Below are positions 20,129 to 27,755 of a DNA stretch of 64,000 nt, in pieces. A program made the position numbers and the translations under genes. Positions within the stretch are counted from its first letter, which is position 1. Each line of letters opens with the position of its first letter. Source of the stretch: Arcicella lustrica (lineage in GTDB: Bacteria; Bacteroidota; Bacteroidia; Cytophagales; Spirosomataceae); the NCBI RefSeq assembly GCF_034930985.1, contig NZ_JAYGIM010000013.1, positions 179,070 to 243,069 on the forward strand, in the 5' to 3' direction. The notes below the pieces were generated by a model. It was not told where the DNA came from and did not search any database. It was given only the letters and a program-made list of their open reading frames with translations.

Positions 20129-20288
20129 CACAAAACCTTGTGACATTTTAACCAAATAAAAACAGATTGGATATTTAGAAATAAATACTTAGTTTTAAAA
20201 GTGTGAACAAACTAAATAAATTCAGATACATGTAATATAACTGCCCATCAGGCTATTTTTTTTTATAGTTTATGGCGGTTATATATTC
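20129..20288. other. AT-rich leader upstream of the reverse transcriptase
   Basis: No ORF seen. Contains CTGCCCATCAGGC followed by a nine-T run and TTATGGCGGTTATATATTCG, just before the inverted repeat at 20289. A small structured RNA here cannot be excluded by eye. Confidence 0.35.
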
Positions 20289-20303
20289 GTTGCCTGCAAT
20301 TTT
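20289..20303. repeat. left boundary inverted repeat of the RT cassette
   Basis: GTTGCCTGCAATTTT pairs with AAAACTGCATGCAAC at 22356-22370 (13 of 15 complementary). The two sites bracket the reverse transcriptase gene tightly. Confidence 0.5.
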
Positions 20304-20347
20304 GCTGACACCATAAATAATTGCAAAATAATAATGACAATATCTTA

Positions 20348-22357
20348 ATGAAAAAAGAATATACACTTGGTTACTTTCTTGAATTAAAGCACATTGAAAG
20401 AGCATATAAGCTAATAAAAAAACAAATTGACCAAGACAGTCCACTCTATAATACTTTAGAATTCAAAATTTATAGACAAGAAGGTTTTGGTAACAATTTT
20501 GACGCTACTGATTTTTATGAAAGATTAGTTCGCAATGATGTATTTTACTACTTTCAAAATGAACTATTTTTATTTGACTATTTAGGTGTACAATCTGCAT
20601 ATAAAATTAGAAATTATCACTTCCTTTCATTTCAAGCATTGATTATATATTATGCGATTGGGCTTTATCTGCACGAGGTTCTAAACCAATACCAAAGTGA
20701 TTTTGAACCAATCTTAGCAAAATCAAGAGGGAAGGTTTTTTATGGAGGAAAACTAAATCATAAAGAACCAGATAAATCAACTATTTTCTATTATGAAGAC
20801 TATCAAGAATTTTTAACTAAAAAAGAGGAGTTTACAAAACCAGAAGATGACAAAGTAAAATATGTAATTACAGTAGATATAAAATCATTCTTCTATACAA
20901 TAAATCATAGAACATTACTTTCAATTATTAATAACAATGCAACGAAAGTTACAAAGAAAGCAATGCGTTATGACGAGAATACCATCGCAACAATTGAATT
21001 TTATTTAAAGTATTTAATGAAAGGCAATCTGGGAATTCCTGTGTCCTCTCAAAACTTGGTTTCAAGTTTTTTAAGTTCTGTATACTTTGCACCATTCGAC
21101 CAATATTTAATTGACAATTATCTCAATAACCCTAAAATTTCTTATATCCGATATGTTGATGATTTCTATTTAATTTATGAAGTTGATAAAGTAAATGAAA
21201 GTACTTCGTCAAGAAATTTAATTTATGATATTGAAAATGACATTTCAGATTTTTTAAGTAATGAATTAAGTTTAGGTGTTAGTAGTGAAAAGGGTGCAAG
21301 AACAAAAATTGATGATTTAGATAGCTATTATGATTTTCTAACATTTTCAAGTACAACAAGTCCAAGCGAAATTGAATATGAGCCAGTTCAGATAAAAGAT
21401 ATTGCCCAAGAAAAACAAACAGAAGGCAAATCTGTAAAAGAAATATTTACTGATTGCATAGATATTATTAAGACAGTAAAAAATCAGCTCTCGGGTTTTG
21501 ATAAACTCACAATTGAAAAAAGAGATGCAAATTTTTTAAACCAAATTTTAATAAATGAAAAGGTTAGAGATTATTGTAAAAGCACTGAAGCTTTGAAATT
21601 AATTTCAGATGAAAAACTTTTTTTAGACTACAGTTCACTTGACTTTGTTCTAGTCAAATTAAAAGTATTCTTACATTTAATTTCATTAGAAAAAGCTAGT
21701 AGAGATTACTTCCATTCCCTTCTTGTGAAAGAAGGAGAAAACAAAAGAAATCTCAATCAAAAACTAATGCTAATTGAAAGATTTGTTTTACAATTAGAGT
21801 TTTTAAGTAACAAAGACCCAAAAGAAAAAACGATATTAAAATCTGATTTACAAAAATATAAAGACGATTACATTAAAATAGTTGAAGACTTTAAAGAAAG
21901 ACAACCCAAAAACTTGTACGCCAAATTGGTTTTAAAAATGCTTGACAATAATATTTGTTTGACAAATTTTCAGCCAATATATGATAGCAATAGACTAAAC
22001 CTTGTTGCAAACACTTCACTAATGCAACAAATCAAACAAAGGCATTTAAACGAAAGACTCGACTCTTATAATGTTGCCTTTAACCACTTACTTAATGAGT
22101 TTCAAAACTTAGTAGAAGCTGCATATTTTAATGGAGTTAAACAAGACGCTTTGGAAATTAGAAATAAACTAATTGAGAAGAAATTTAAAGTAAAGGAAAT
22201 ATTACTAGTTAGTGACTTTTTTAAACGAAGAAATCAAAATTCAATCTCTCATTCAAATGACCCAGAACTAGGATTTTGGGGAGTTTCAGAGTTAGAGTAT
22301 AAAGAATATAAAGACAAGATTTTTCCAATAATGACAAAACTCAACACAATAAGATAA
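20348..22357 (+). CDS. AbiA-like antiviral reverse transcriptase with C-terminal HEPN-type motif
   Basis: 669 aa from ATG 20348; an in-frame TTG nine codons upstream is a weaker start. Reverse-transcriptase core: motif A VDIKSFFYTI with Asp177, motif B GIPVSSQNLVSSFLSS, motif C YVDD at 269-272 inside IRYVDDFYLIY, and motif D region SSEKGARTKI. There is no maturase or group II intron domain, no retron ncRNA that I can see, and no integrase. The second half is helical. Near the end R628-N-Q-N-S-I-S-H635 fits the R(N/D/H)x4-6H RNase motif of HEPN domains, the RT-HEPN order of AbiA. The family acts by abortive infection against phage. The gene looks more AT-rich than its neighbours and sits alone in a repeat-bounded insert, suggesting transfer. 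RT confidence is high; AbiA class is moderate. Confidence 0.8.
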   Translation: MKKEYTLGYFLELKHIERAYKLIKKQIDQDSPLYNTLEFKIYRQEGFGNNFDATDFYERLVRNDVFYYFQNELFLFDYLGVQSAYKIRNYHFLSFQALIIYYAIGLYLHEVLNQYQSDFEPILAKSRGKVFYGGKLNHKEPDKSTIFYYEDYQEFLTKKEEFTKPEDDKVKYVITVDIKSFFYTINHRTLLSIINNNATKVTKKAMRYDENTIATIEFYLKYLMKGNLGIPVSSQNLVSSFLSSVYFAPFDQYLIDNYLNNPKISYIRYVDDFYLIYEVDKVNESTSSRNLIYDIENDISDFLSNELSLGVSSEKGARTKIDDLDSYYDFLTFSSTTSPSEIEYEPVQIKDIAQEKQTEGKSVKEIFTDCIDIIKTVKNQLSGFDKLTIEKRDANFLNQILINEKVRDYCKSTEALKLISDEKLFLDYSSLDFVLVKLKVFLHLISLEKASRDYFHSLLVKEGENKRNLNQKLMLIERFVLQLEFLSNKDPKEKTILKSDLQKYKDDYIKIVEDFKERQPKNLYAKLVLKMLDNNICLTNFQPIYDSNRLNLVANTSLMQQIKQRHLNERLDSYNVAFNHLLNEFQNLVEAAYFNGVKQDALEIRNKLIEKKFKVKEILLVSDFFKRRNQNSISHSNDPELGFWGVSELEYKEYKDKIFPIMTKLNTIR

Positions 22358-22370
22358 AACTGCATGCAAC
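22356..22370. repeat. right boundary inverted repeat of the RT cassette
   Basis: AAAACTGCATGCAAC, overlapping the RT stop codon, complementary to 20289-20303. It is followed by ATTAGGGTTTGGCATT. Confidence 0.5.
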
Positions 22371-22399
22371 ATTAGGGTTTGGCATTATTGAGACTCGGT

Positions 22400-22444
22400 A
22401 AACAAAAAAGCGTTGAAAACTTCAAATGGTTTTCAACGCTTTTT
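22400..22444. terminator. intrinsic terminator; right copy of the perfect 45-bp inverted repeat
   Basis: Exact reverse complement of 19636-19680, loop included (TTCAAATG). It serves trpA on the minus strand and the RT gene on the plus strand. Confidence 0.9.
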
Positions 22445-22450
22445 TATTTT

Positions 22451-22473
22451 CGGGTTGGAAACCCGAATTACTG
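22451..22473. repeat. small hairpin repeat, single copy
   Basis: CGGGT-TTGGAA-ACCCG then AATTACTG, matching the right half of the pair at 10.26 kb. It overlaps the trpA stop codon. Confidence 0.5.
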
Positions 22474-23247
22474 TCCTTTTACCATTTTTACAAAGGCTTT
22501 TGTATCGCCATCTAAATCTGTGGAGGTACTTAGCATTTTGATAAAGGCACTACCAATAATTGCTCCTGCTGAATGGGATGAAGCCTTTTTGAAGGTTTCA
22601 TTATCTGAAATACCAAAACCAATCAATCTTGGGTTTTTCAAATTCATGGCATTTACTCTTTCAAAATATTCTTCTTGTACATCTGAAATACCAGATTTTG
22701 CCCCAGTAGTACTTGCCGACGAAACCATGTAAATAAAACCATGTGATATTTCGTCGATATGTCTGATTCTACTTTCACTCGTTTGTGGCGTAATCAAGAA
22801 AATATTCAGAATACCATATTTATCGAAAGTTGCTTTGTATTCTTCTTCATAAACACTTGCAGGCATGTCTGGCAAAATCAAACCATCAATACCTACTTCT
22901 TGGCATTTCTGACAGAAAGCTTCTACCCCAAACTGCAAAACAGGATTCAGATAACCCATCAATAAAATGGGTACAGTAATTCCTTGCTCACGAATACCTG
23001 CTAATTGTTCAAACAAAAGCTTTACTGTCATACCATTATCCAAAGCTACTTGGTTAGCTTGTTGAATGGTTTCGCCATCCGCCACAGGGTCTGAATAAGG
23101 CATTCCGATTTCGACTAAATCTGCTCCACCTTCTTGTAAAGATTTCAAAATCAATGTTGTATCATTGATTTTAGGAAAACCTGCTGTAAAATAAACGTTT
23201 AGATTATTATTCTTTTTTTCTGAAAAAAGTGCTGTAATACGGTTCAT
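22468..23247 (-). CDS. trpA: tryptophan synthase alpha chain
   Basis: 259 aa from ATG 23247. A GTG six codons upstream would run into the GC-rich palindrome and is not used. The TIM-barrel alpha subunit cleaves indole-3-glycerol phosphate to indole and glyceraldehyde-3-phosphate, passing indole to TrpB. Visible family motifs: VEIGMPYSDPVADGETIQ with the catalytic Glu/Asp pair, ILLMGYLNPVLQFG, DGLILPDMP, and the phosphate-binding GFGISDNETF plus GAIIGSAFIK. No other trp gene is in the window, so trpA is detached from the usual trp operon. It lies 115 bases after mpl on the same strand, with a 97-bp palindrome filling the gap. That may insulate or attenuate read-through. Confidence 0.95.
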   Translation of the reverse strand: MNRITALFSEKKNNNLNVYFTAGFPKINDTTLILKSLQEGGADLVEIGMPYSDPVADGETIQQANQVALDNGMTVKLLFEQLAGIREQGITVPILLMGYLNPVLQFGVEAFCQKCQEVGIDGLILPDMPASVYEEEYKATFDKYGILNIFLITPQTSESRIRHIDEISHGFIYMVSSASTTGAKSGISDVQEEYFERVNAMNLKNPRLIGFGISDNETFKKASSHSAGAIIGSAFIKMLSTSTDLDGDTKAFVKMVKGQ

Positions 23248-23257
23248 TGTATGGTTG

Positions 23258-23354
23258 AACCTCACCCCCCAGCCCCCTCTCCTGTTGAGAGGGGGAGCTT
23301 AAACTTGGGAGTATCTCCCCCTCTCAACAGGAGAGGGGGGCGGGGGGTGAGGTT
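23258..23354. repeat. 97-bp GC-rich palindromic repeat element
   Basis: Two arms of 40 bases, the left starting AACCTCACCCCCCAGCCCCC and the right ending with GGGTGAGGTT. They are nearly complementary and separated by 17 bases. The arms also contain internal palindromes (CCCTCTC...GAGAGGG around TGTT). The base composition is unlike the AT-rich surroundings. It resembles the REP-like 'CCTCACCCCC' palindromes dispersed in many bacterial genomes. Confidence 0.85.
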
Positions 23355-23361
23355 TTATTTT

Positions 23362-24723
23362 TTATTGTAAAATTCCTTGAGATAATTCTTTAAAGTCAAG
23401 TCCATCAAAAGTACCTGACGACATCATTAATAAATTACAGCCACGCCATCGCTCTGCTAATAAAAAGGCTTTGAGTGAATCGCTTTCGGTAAAGACTAAT
23501 AAATTCGGATTATTGAAATGGCTTTTAATGTCTTCGGGCGTAATGGCTGGCAACTTTTTATGTGCCAAGGTTTTCGGGCTGAAATATACAATAGCAACAT
23601 CAGCAGCATTCAATTTGTTGGAATATTCTCCTAAGAAATCTTTATTCAAACTACTGAAAGTATGCAATTCTAAACAAGCCACTAATTTACGATTAGGGAA
23701 TTGTGCTTTTACAGCCTTAGTTGTTGCCTCTACTTTAGAAGGAGCATGAGCAAAGTCTTTATAAATGATTGTTTCATCATTTTCAGCCACTAACTCCAAA
23801 CGTTTGGCTGCACCTTTGAAAGACGGAATAGCTTGGTAAAATTCATCTTCTTCGATACCGATTTGAGAAAGTACCAATTTCGCACCATTCAGATTCTTTA
23901 GATTATGTTCTCCGAATACTTCAATTTCCAATTCCTTTTTATCAGGTAAAATCAAGAATGTTTTACCATTTTTTACTTTATGCGGATGTGCTTTGTATGG
24001 AAACTTACGAACGCTCTCGAAGTTCTTCTCTCCTATTTTGTTGACTAATTTATCCGTTTCATCATAAATAAAACTACCTGCCTTTGGCAAAGTATCAGCC
24101 AATAATTCAAATTGATGCACGTAATCGTTGAAATCTGGATAAACGTTGATATGGTCCCAAGCAATGCCAGACATCAGTACTACATGCGGGTGATAATGCA
24201 AAAATTTAGGCTGGCGGTCGATTGGCGACGACAGGTACTCATCCCCTTCAATCACAATTACAGGAGCATCCGACAAACTTGCCATCGTATCAAAACCTTC
24301 AATTCTAGCACCAACCATATAATCAAACTTGCGTTTGTGATACTTCAACACGTGCAAAATCATAGAAGTAATGGTAGTTTTTCCATGACTTCCGGCAATG
24401 ACAACTCTTTGCTTGTGCAAGCTTTGGCTGTAAATAAATTCGGGATATGAATAGATTTTCACGCCTAATGCTTGGGCTTGGGCTAATTCTGGATTATCCA
24501 CACGAGCGTGCATTCCTAGAATTACACAATCTAAATCGCTAGTAATTTTCGATGGAAACCAACCGATTTCGGCAGGAAGTAAACCTTTTTCGCCTAACAA
24601 AGTTCTTGAAGGCTCATAGATTTCATCATCCGAACCTGTTATTTGATAGCCTTTATTATGTAAATCGATGGCTAAATTGTGCATGGCAGCACCTCCAATA
24701 GCAATAAAATGTATTTTTTTCAT
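23362..24723 (-). CDS. mpl: UDP-N-acetylmuramate:tripeptide ligase Mpl (Mur ligase family)
   Basis: 453 aa, the normal Mpl length. The N-terminal Rossmann domain starts MKKIHFIAIGGAAMHNLAID, the Mpl/MurC form of the GIGG motif. The ATP site is GSHGKTTITS at 111-120, and a central-domain block includes VIEGDEYLSSP. The C-terminal domain has KDFAHAPSKVEATTKA. Mpl joins recycled L-Ala-gamma-D-Glu-meso-DAP tripeptide to UDP-MurNAc. MurC is the close alternative, but its central motif would read HAHTK rather than the GDEYL/FAHAP pattern seen. It fits the wall-recycling role of the GH3 fusion elsewhere in the window. A possible -7 box TATATTTA lies at 24779-24786 on the minus strand. Confidence 0.88.
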   Translation of the reverse strand: MKKIHFIAIGGAAMHNLAIDLHNKGYQITGSDDEIYEPSRTLLGEKGLLPAEIGWFPSKITSDLDCVILGMHARVDNPELAQAQALGVKIYSYPEFIYSQSLHKQRVVIAGSHGKTTITSMILHVLKYHKRKFDYMVGARIEGFDTMASLSDAPVIVIEGDEYLSSPIDRQPKFLHYHPHVVLMSGIAWDHINVYPDFNDYVHQFELLADTLPKAGSFIYDETDKLVNKIGEKNFESVRKFPYKAHPHKVKNGKTFLILPDKKELEIEVFGEHNLKNLNGAKLVLSQIGIEEDEFYQAIPSFKGAAKRLELVAENDETIIYKDFAHAPSKVEATTKAVKAQFPNRKLVACLELHTFSSLNKDFLGEYSNKLNAADVAIVYFSPKTLAHKKLPAITPEDIKSHFNNPNLLVFTESDSLKAFLLAERWRGCNLLMMSSGTFDGLDFKELSQGILQ

Positions 24724-24884
24724 GAAACCTGTTTACGGAAAGTAATCCCCGTAGAAACTAATTCTAAAAACGGAACGTTAAATATAGAATAAATCCAATT
24801 TTTATGCTTGCAAAGGTCATACTTTTATTGCACTTTTGCACGCTTTTTATTGTAGCTTTTCGTTAATAGTAAACAACGAAAACT

Positions 24885-24892
24885 TATCTTTA
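24885..24892 (+). promoter_or_regulatory. possible -7 box (TATCTTTA)
   Basis: One mismatch from TAnnTTTG, 83 bases upstream of the arginine decarboxylase ATG. TTTTC lies 23 bases further upstream. Confidence 0.3.
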
Positions 24893-24975
24893 CTAAATAA
24901 AACTTCTGAGATTAAGTTTCACGAAGATATAAGTATTTTTAATCAAAACCCCGCATTTATGCTTTTCGCAGTAGG

Positions 24976-26457
24976 ATGAAAAATTACATTGACCTAATTG
25001 ACCAAACCATTGAGTTCCCAACCTTGGAATTCAACATAGACCAAGACAATGAACTTTTGTTCAATAATGTTCCACTTATGGACATTATCCAGCAATATGG
25101 TACACCCTTGAAAATTACGTACTTACCCAAAGTTGGCGAGCATATCGAGAATGCCAAAAGGATGTTTAAGAACGCCATCAAAAAGTACAACTATAAGGGG
25201 AATTATACTTATTGTTATTGTACAAAATCTTCCCATTTTAAGTTTATTGTTGAGGAGGTTCTTAGTCACAATGTGCACCTTGAAACATCTTCTGCTTTCG
25301 ATATTTCATTAATTCGTGATTTGTACCGAGAAAATAAGATTTCTAAGTCGAATTACATTCTTTGCAACGGCTATAAATTACCCCTTTACACACAGTATAT
25401 CAGCGAGTTAATCAACGAAGGTTTTAATTGCATTCCAATTTTAGACAACCTAAAAGAAATTGACTTTTATGATAAATTTGTGACGACTGAAACCGTAAAT
25501 TTAGGTATCAGAATCGCCACAGACGAAGAACCTGACTTTGCTTTTTATACTTCTCGTTTGGGTTTGCGTTACTCTGACGTAATGGATTTGTACAAAAACA
25601 AAATCCAAAACAGCGAACGCTATAAATTAAAAATGTTACACTTTTTCATCAATACAGGTATTAAAGATAGTGCCTATTATTGGTCGGAATTGAGCCGTTT
25701 TATTTATAAGTATTGCGAACTGAAAAAAGTTTGTCCTGAATTAGACTCTATCGACTTGGGTGGCGGTCTGCCAATCCAAACTTCATTGCAATTCAATTAT
25801 GATTATCAAGCAATGATTGACGAAATCGTTGAATCAATTTCATGGATTTGCAATAAAAGTAACGTTCCTGTTCCGAATTTGTTTACAGAATTTGGTTCTT
25901 ATACGGTTGGCGAAAGTGGTGCGGTTTTATACGAAATCATCGACCAAAAATTACAGAACGATAAAGAATTGTGGTACATGATTAATGGTTCTTTCATTAC
26001 GCAGTTGCCAGATTCGTGGGGAATGAACCAAAAATACATCATGTTGCCAGTGAATAACTGGGGAAGTCCATACCAAAAAGTGAATTTAGGTGGACTTACT
26101 TGCGACTCGATGGATTTTTATAATACCGAAGCTCACAGTTCAGATTTGTACTTACCAATTTTTGAAGAAGGACAAGAACGCCAGTTTGTAGGTTTCTTCC
26201 ACACAGGTGCTTATCAAGAATCTTTAGGTGGTTATGGTGGTATTCAACACTGTTTAATTCCTGCTCCAAAACACGTAATTGTTGACAGATTAGAAAATGG
26301 CACAATCACAACTCGCCTTTTTGCCGACGAACAAGGCAAAGAAGGAATGATGACGATTTTGGGCTACGGAGAAAAAGAGGACAAAGAAGAAAAAGTATTT
26401 ATCCTAAGCCAAGATGAATTGACTTTGGCAGAAAACCTTTCGATGGTAGAACAATGA
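24976..26457 (+). CDS. speA: PLP-dependent arginine decarboxylase (short Bacteroidota form)
   Basis: 493 aa, a fold-III PLP decarboxylase that converts arginine to agmatine for polyamine synthesis. Seen: the PLP lysine Lys84 in YCYCTKSSH, substrate-barrel strands with LETSSAFDISL, the glycine-rich phosphate loop DLGGGLPIQ, and TEFGSYTVGESGA. The C-terminal catalytic Cys region includes GGLTCDSMDFY and GAYQESLGGYGG. It is shorter than the ~630-aa enterobacterial SpeA and matches the compact version found in this phylum. Diaminopimelate decarboxylase is the main alternative, but lengths and loops fit less well. It is monocistronic. AGGATG at the start offers weak ribosome-binding context. Confidence 0.82.
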   Translation: MKNYIDLIDQTIEFPTLEFNIDQDNELLFNNVPLMDIIQQYGTPLKITYLPKVGEHIENAKRMFKNAIKKYNYKGNYTYCYCTKSSHFKFIVEEVLSHNVHLETSSAFDISLIRDLYRENKISKSNYILCNGYKLPLYTQYISELINEGFNCIPILDNLKEIDFYDKFVTTETVNLGIRIATDEEPDFAFYTSRLGLRYSDVMDLYKNKIQNSERYKLKMLHFFINTGIKDSAYYWSELSRFIYKYCELKKVCPELDSIDLGGGLPIQTSLQFNYDYQAMIDEIVESISWICNKSNVPVPNLFTEFGSYTVGESGAVLYEIIDQKLQNDKELWYMINGSFITQLPDSWGMNQKYIMLPVNNWGSPYQKVNLGGLTCDSMDFYNTEAHSSDLYLPIFEEGQERQFVGFFHTGAYQESLGGYGGIQHCLIPAPKHVIVDRLENGTITTRLFADEQGKEGMMTILGYGEKEDKEEKVFILSQDELTLAENLSMVEQ

Positions 26458-26463
26458 TTTTCT

Positions 26464-26498
26464 AAGTGAGGAGTTTTGAGTGAGGAATGCGGAGTATT
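26464..26498. repeat. degenerate heptad repeat tract
   Basis: AAGTGAG, GAGTTTT, GAGTGAG, GAATGCG, GAGTATT in phase, directly after the arginine decarboxylase. The remainder of the 306-base gap to 26763 is AT-rich with nothing else recognisable. Confidence 0.65.
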
Positions 26499-26763
26499 TT
26501 GTTAATACTAATTTCGAATTCTAAAGACAAATACTAAATCTTTAACGTGGGAGTTAATTCCCTCGTTATAAATGAAAGAGGATAATCTCTATACATTTCA
26601 CAGATTAGCTTTTTGTTCAAATCCGAAATCTGATGACCGAAACCAGATAGCCTTACTCGTAAATCTTTGTAAATTAATCAATTGCGAAACAATATTTATT
26701 TCTTTTTTTCGTAATTTAACGTAAGAGTAACGCTTTACTACTACTTACATACAAATTTTAATC

Positions 26764-26892
26764 ATGAAAAAAGCTAGCATCATCATTGGTTTTTTGGCAG
26801 TTTTGTCTTTAGCATCTTGTGCAAGAAAAAATAATTGCCCAGCTTATGGAAGCACAAGTATTGACAAGCCAACCTATAAAGGTAGAAATTAA
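26764..26892 (+). CDS. 42-aa small lipoprotein
   Basis: A short frame starting ATGAAAAAAGC and ending TAA, followed at once by a strong terminator, which supports a real transcription unit. The product has a positively charged start (MKK), a hydrophobic stretch (ASIIIGFLAVLSL) and a lipobox LASC with Cys19. The mature tail of about 24 residues contains NNCPAYGS. Small lipoproteins with a CPAY/CPAF-like motif occur in this phylum as far as I recall. Function is unknown. It would be a surface or periplasm-facing peptide anchored by lipid. The neighbours (arginine decarboxylase and a sugar operon) give no clue. Confidence 0.7.
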   Translation: MKKASIIIGFLAVLSLASCARKNNCPAYGSTSIDKPTYKGRN

Positions 26893-26912
26893 TACTTTCC
26901 GCTAACACATTG

Positions 26913-26956
26913 AAAAAAGCAACAACAGAGGAAATTCTCCTTCGTTGTTGCTTTTT
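26913..26956 (+). terminator. intrinsic terminator
   Basis: Stem GCAACAAC / GTTGTTGC with A-tract before and T-tract after; inner GAGGAAATTCTCC extends pairing. It ends the small lipoprotein gene. Confidence 0.85.
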
Positions 26957-26980
26957 CATTTTCTGAAAAACATACAAGGT

Positions 26981-27022
26981 TTTGCGGAACTCAATAAATC
27001 GTGTTAAGTTTACACGATTTAT
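26981..27022 (+). promoter_or_regulatory. promoter with overlapping operator-like palindrome
   Basis: TTTG at 26981-26984 and TAAGTTTA at 27005-27012 are 20 bases apart, fitting -33/-7 spacing. The -7 box sits exactly in the loop of a perfect 10-bp dyad ATAAATCGTG / CACGATTTAT (26994-27003, 27013-27022), as a repressor site would. Confidence 0.55.
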
Positions 27023-27077
27023 ATTTTCATTCAATTCTTCTCAAAAAATATTAATCATTTACAGTAAAAAGACAATT

Positions 27078-27731
27078 ATGCAGGCATTTATTTTCGATAT
27101 GGATGGCACAATGGTGGATAATATGATGGTTCATCACCGTGCTTGGCAATTAAAATTAAAAGAATTAGGACTTGACTTAACCCTTGAAGAAGTAAAAGAA
27201 CGTTGTCACGGAAAAAATGAGGAAATTATTGAAAGATTATTTCCCAATCGTTTTACTCCAGAAGAACGCTATCGAGTTTCTTTTGAAAAAGAAGAGCAAT
27301 ATAGAGCAGTATTTAAAGATGAACTTCGTTTAATTGATGGACTTCAAGCATTTTTAGACGAAGCAAAAGCAGCTAATATTCCATTAGGAATTGGCAGCGC
27401 AGCACCCGCCGAAAATGTAGATTTCGTATTGGATAATTTAGGAATTCGTCATTACTTCTCGTCAGTCGTACATTCTGGTTTAGTCGATAAAGGCAAGCCA
27501 GATCCAGAAGTATTTGAAAAAGTGGCAAAAGAATTAGGTGTTTCATTGAACAAAAGCCTCGTTTTTGAAGATTCACCAACAGGTGCTAAAACTTCTGTCA
27601 ATGCGGGTTGTCAAACAATTATCTTAACAACTACACACGATAAAACTGAATTTGAAGCTTTTTCGAACATTAAATTATTTTTGAGTGATTACCAAAACCT
27701 CACGATTGAACAAGTAAAAAATCTTTTTTAA
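27078..27731 (+). CDS. HAD-superfamily phosphatase / beta-phosphoglucomutase-like
   Basis: 217 aa from ATG 27078; the frame continues upstream into the promoter dyad, but MQAFIFDMDGTMVDN is the natural start. HAD motif I DMDGT (Asp7/Asp9), motif II region GIGSAAPAENVD, motif III Lys in KGKPDPEVF and motif IV EDSPTGAKTSVNAG are all present. The helical cap contains KERCHGKNEEIIERLF. These features fit the beta-phosphoglucomutase/sugar-phosphatase branch. It sits 24 bases ahead of a signal-peptide glycosidase in one operon, so a sugar-phosphate substrate is likely. The exact reaction is unresolved. Confidence 0.8.
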   Translation: MQAFIFDMDGTMVDNMMVHHRAWQLKLKELGLDLTLEEVKERCHGKNEEIIERLFPNRFTPEERYRVSFEKEEQYRAVFKDELRLIDGLQAFLDEAKAANIPLGIGSAAPAENVDFVLDNLGIRHYFSSVVHSGLVDKGKPDPEVFEKVAKELGVSLNKSLVFEDSPTGAKTSVNAGCQTIILTTTHDKTEFEAFSNIKLFLSDYQNLTIEQVKNLF

Positions 27732-27755
27732 CAACCTTTAGCATTATTACCTAAT

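Noticed and set aside
20321..20347. Nine extra N-terminal residues from TTG for the RT
   Set aside because: No added conserved motif; ATG 20348 is a simpler start.
19636..22444. Insertion sequence or transposon with transposase
   Set aside because: No transposase or recombinase gene lies between the 45-bp inverted copies; only the RT is encoded.
23248..23265. GTG start of trpA six codons upstream
   Set aside because: Lies in the edge of the GC-rich palindrome and adds residues not found in TrpA; ATG at 23247 gives the usual start.
26982..27077. 32 extra codons at the start of the HAD phosphatase
   Set aside because: They cover the promoter and the palindrome; MQAFIFDMDG at 27078 is the natural HAD start.
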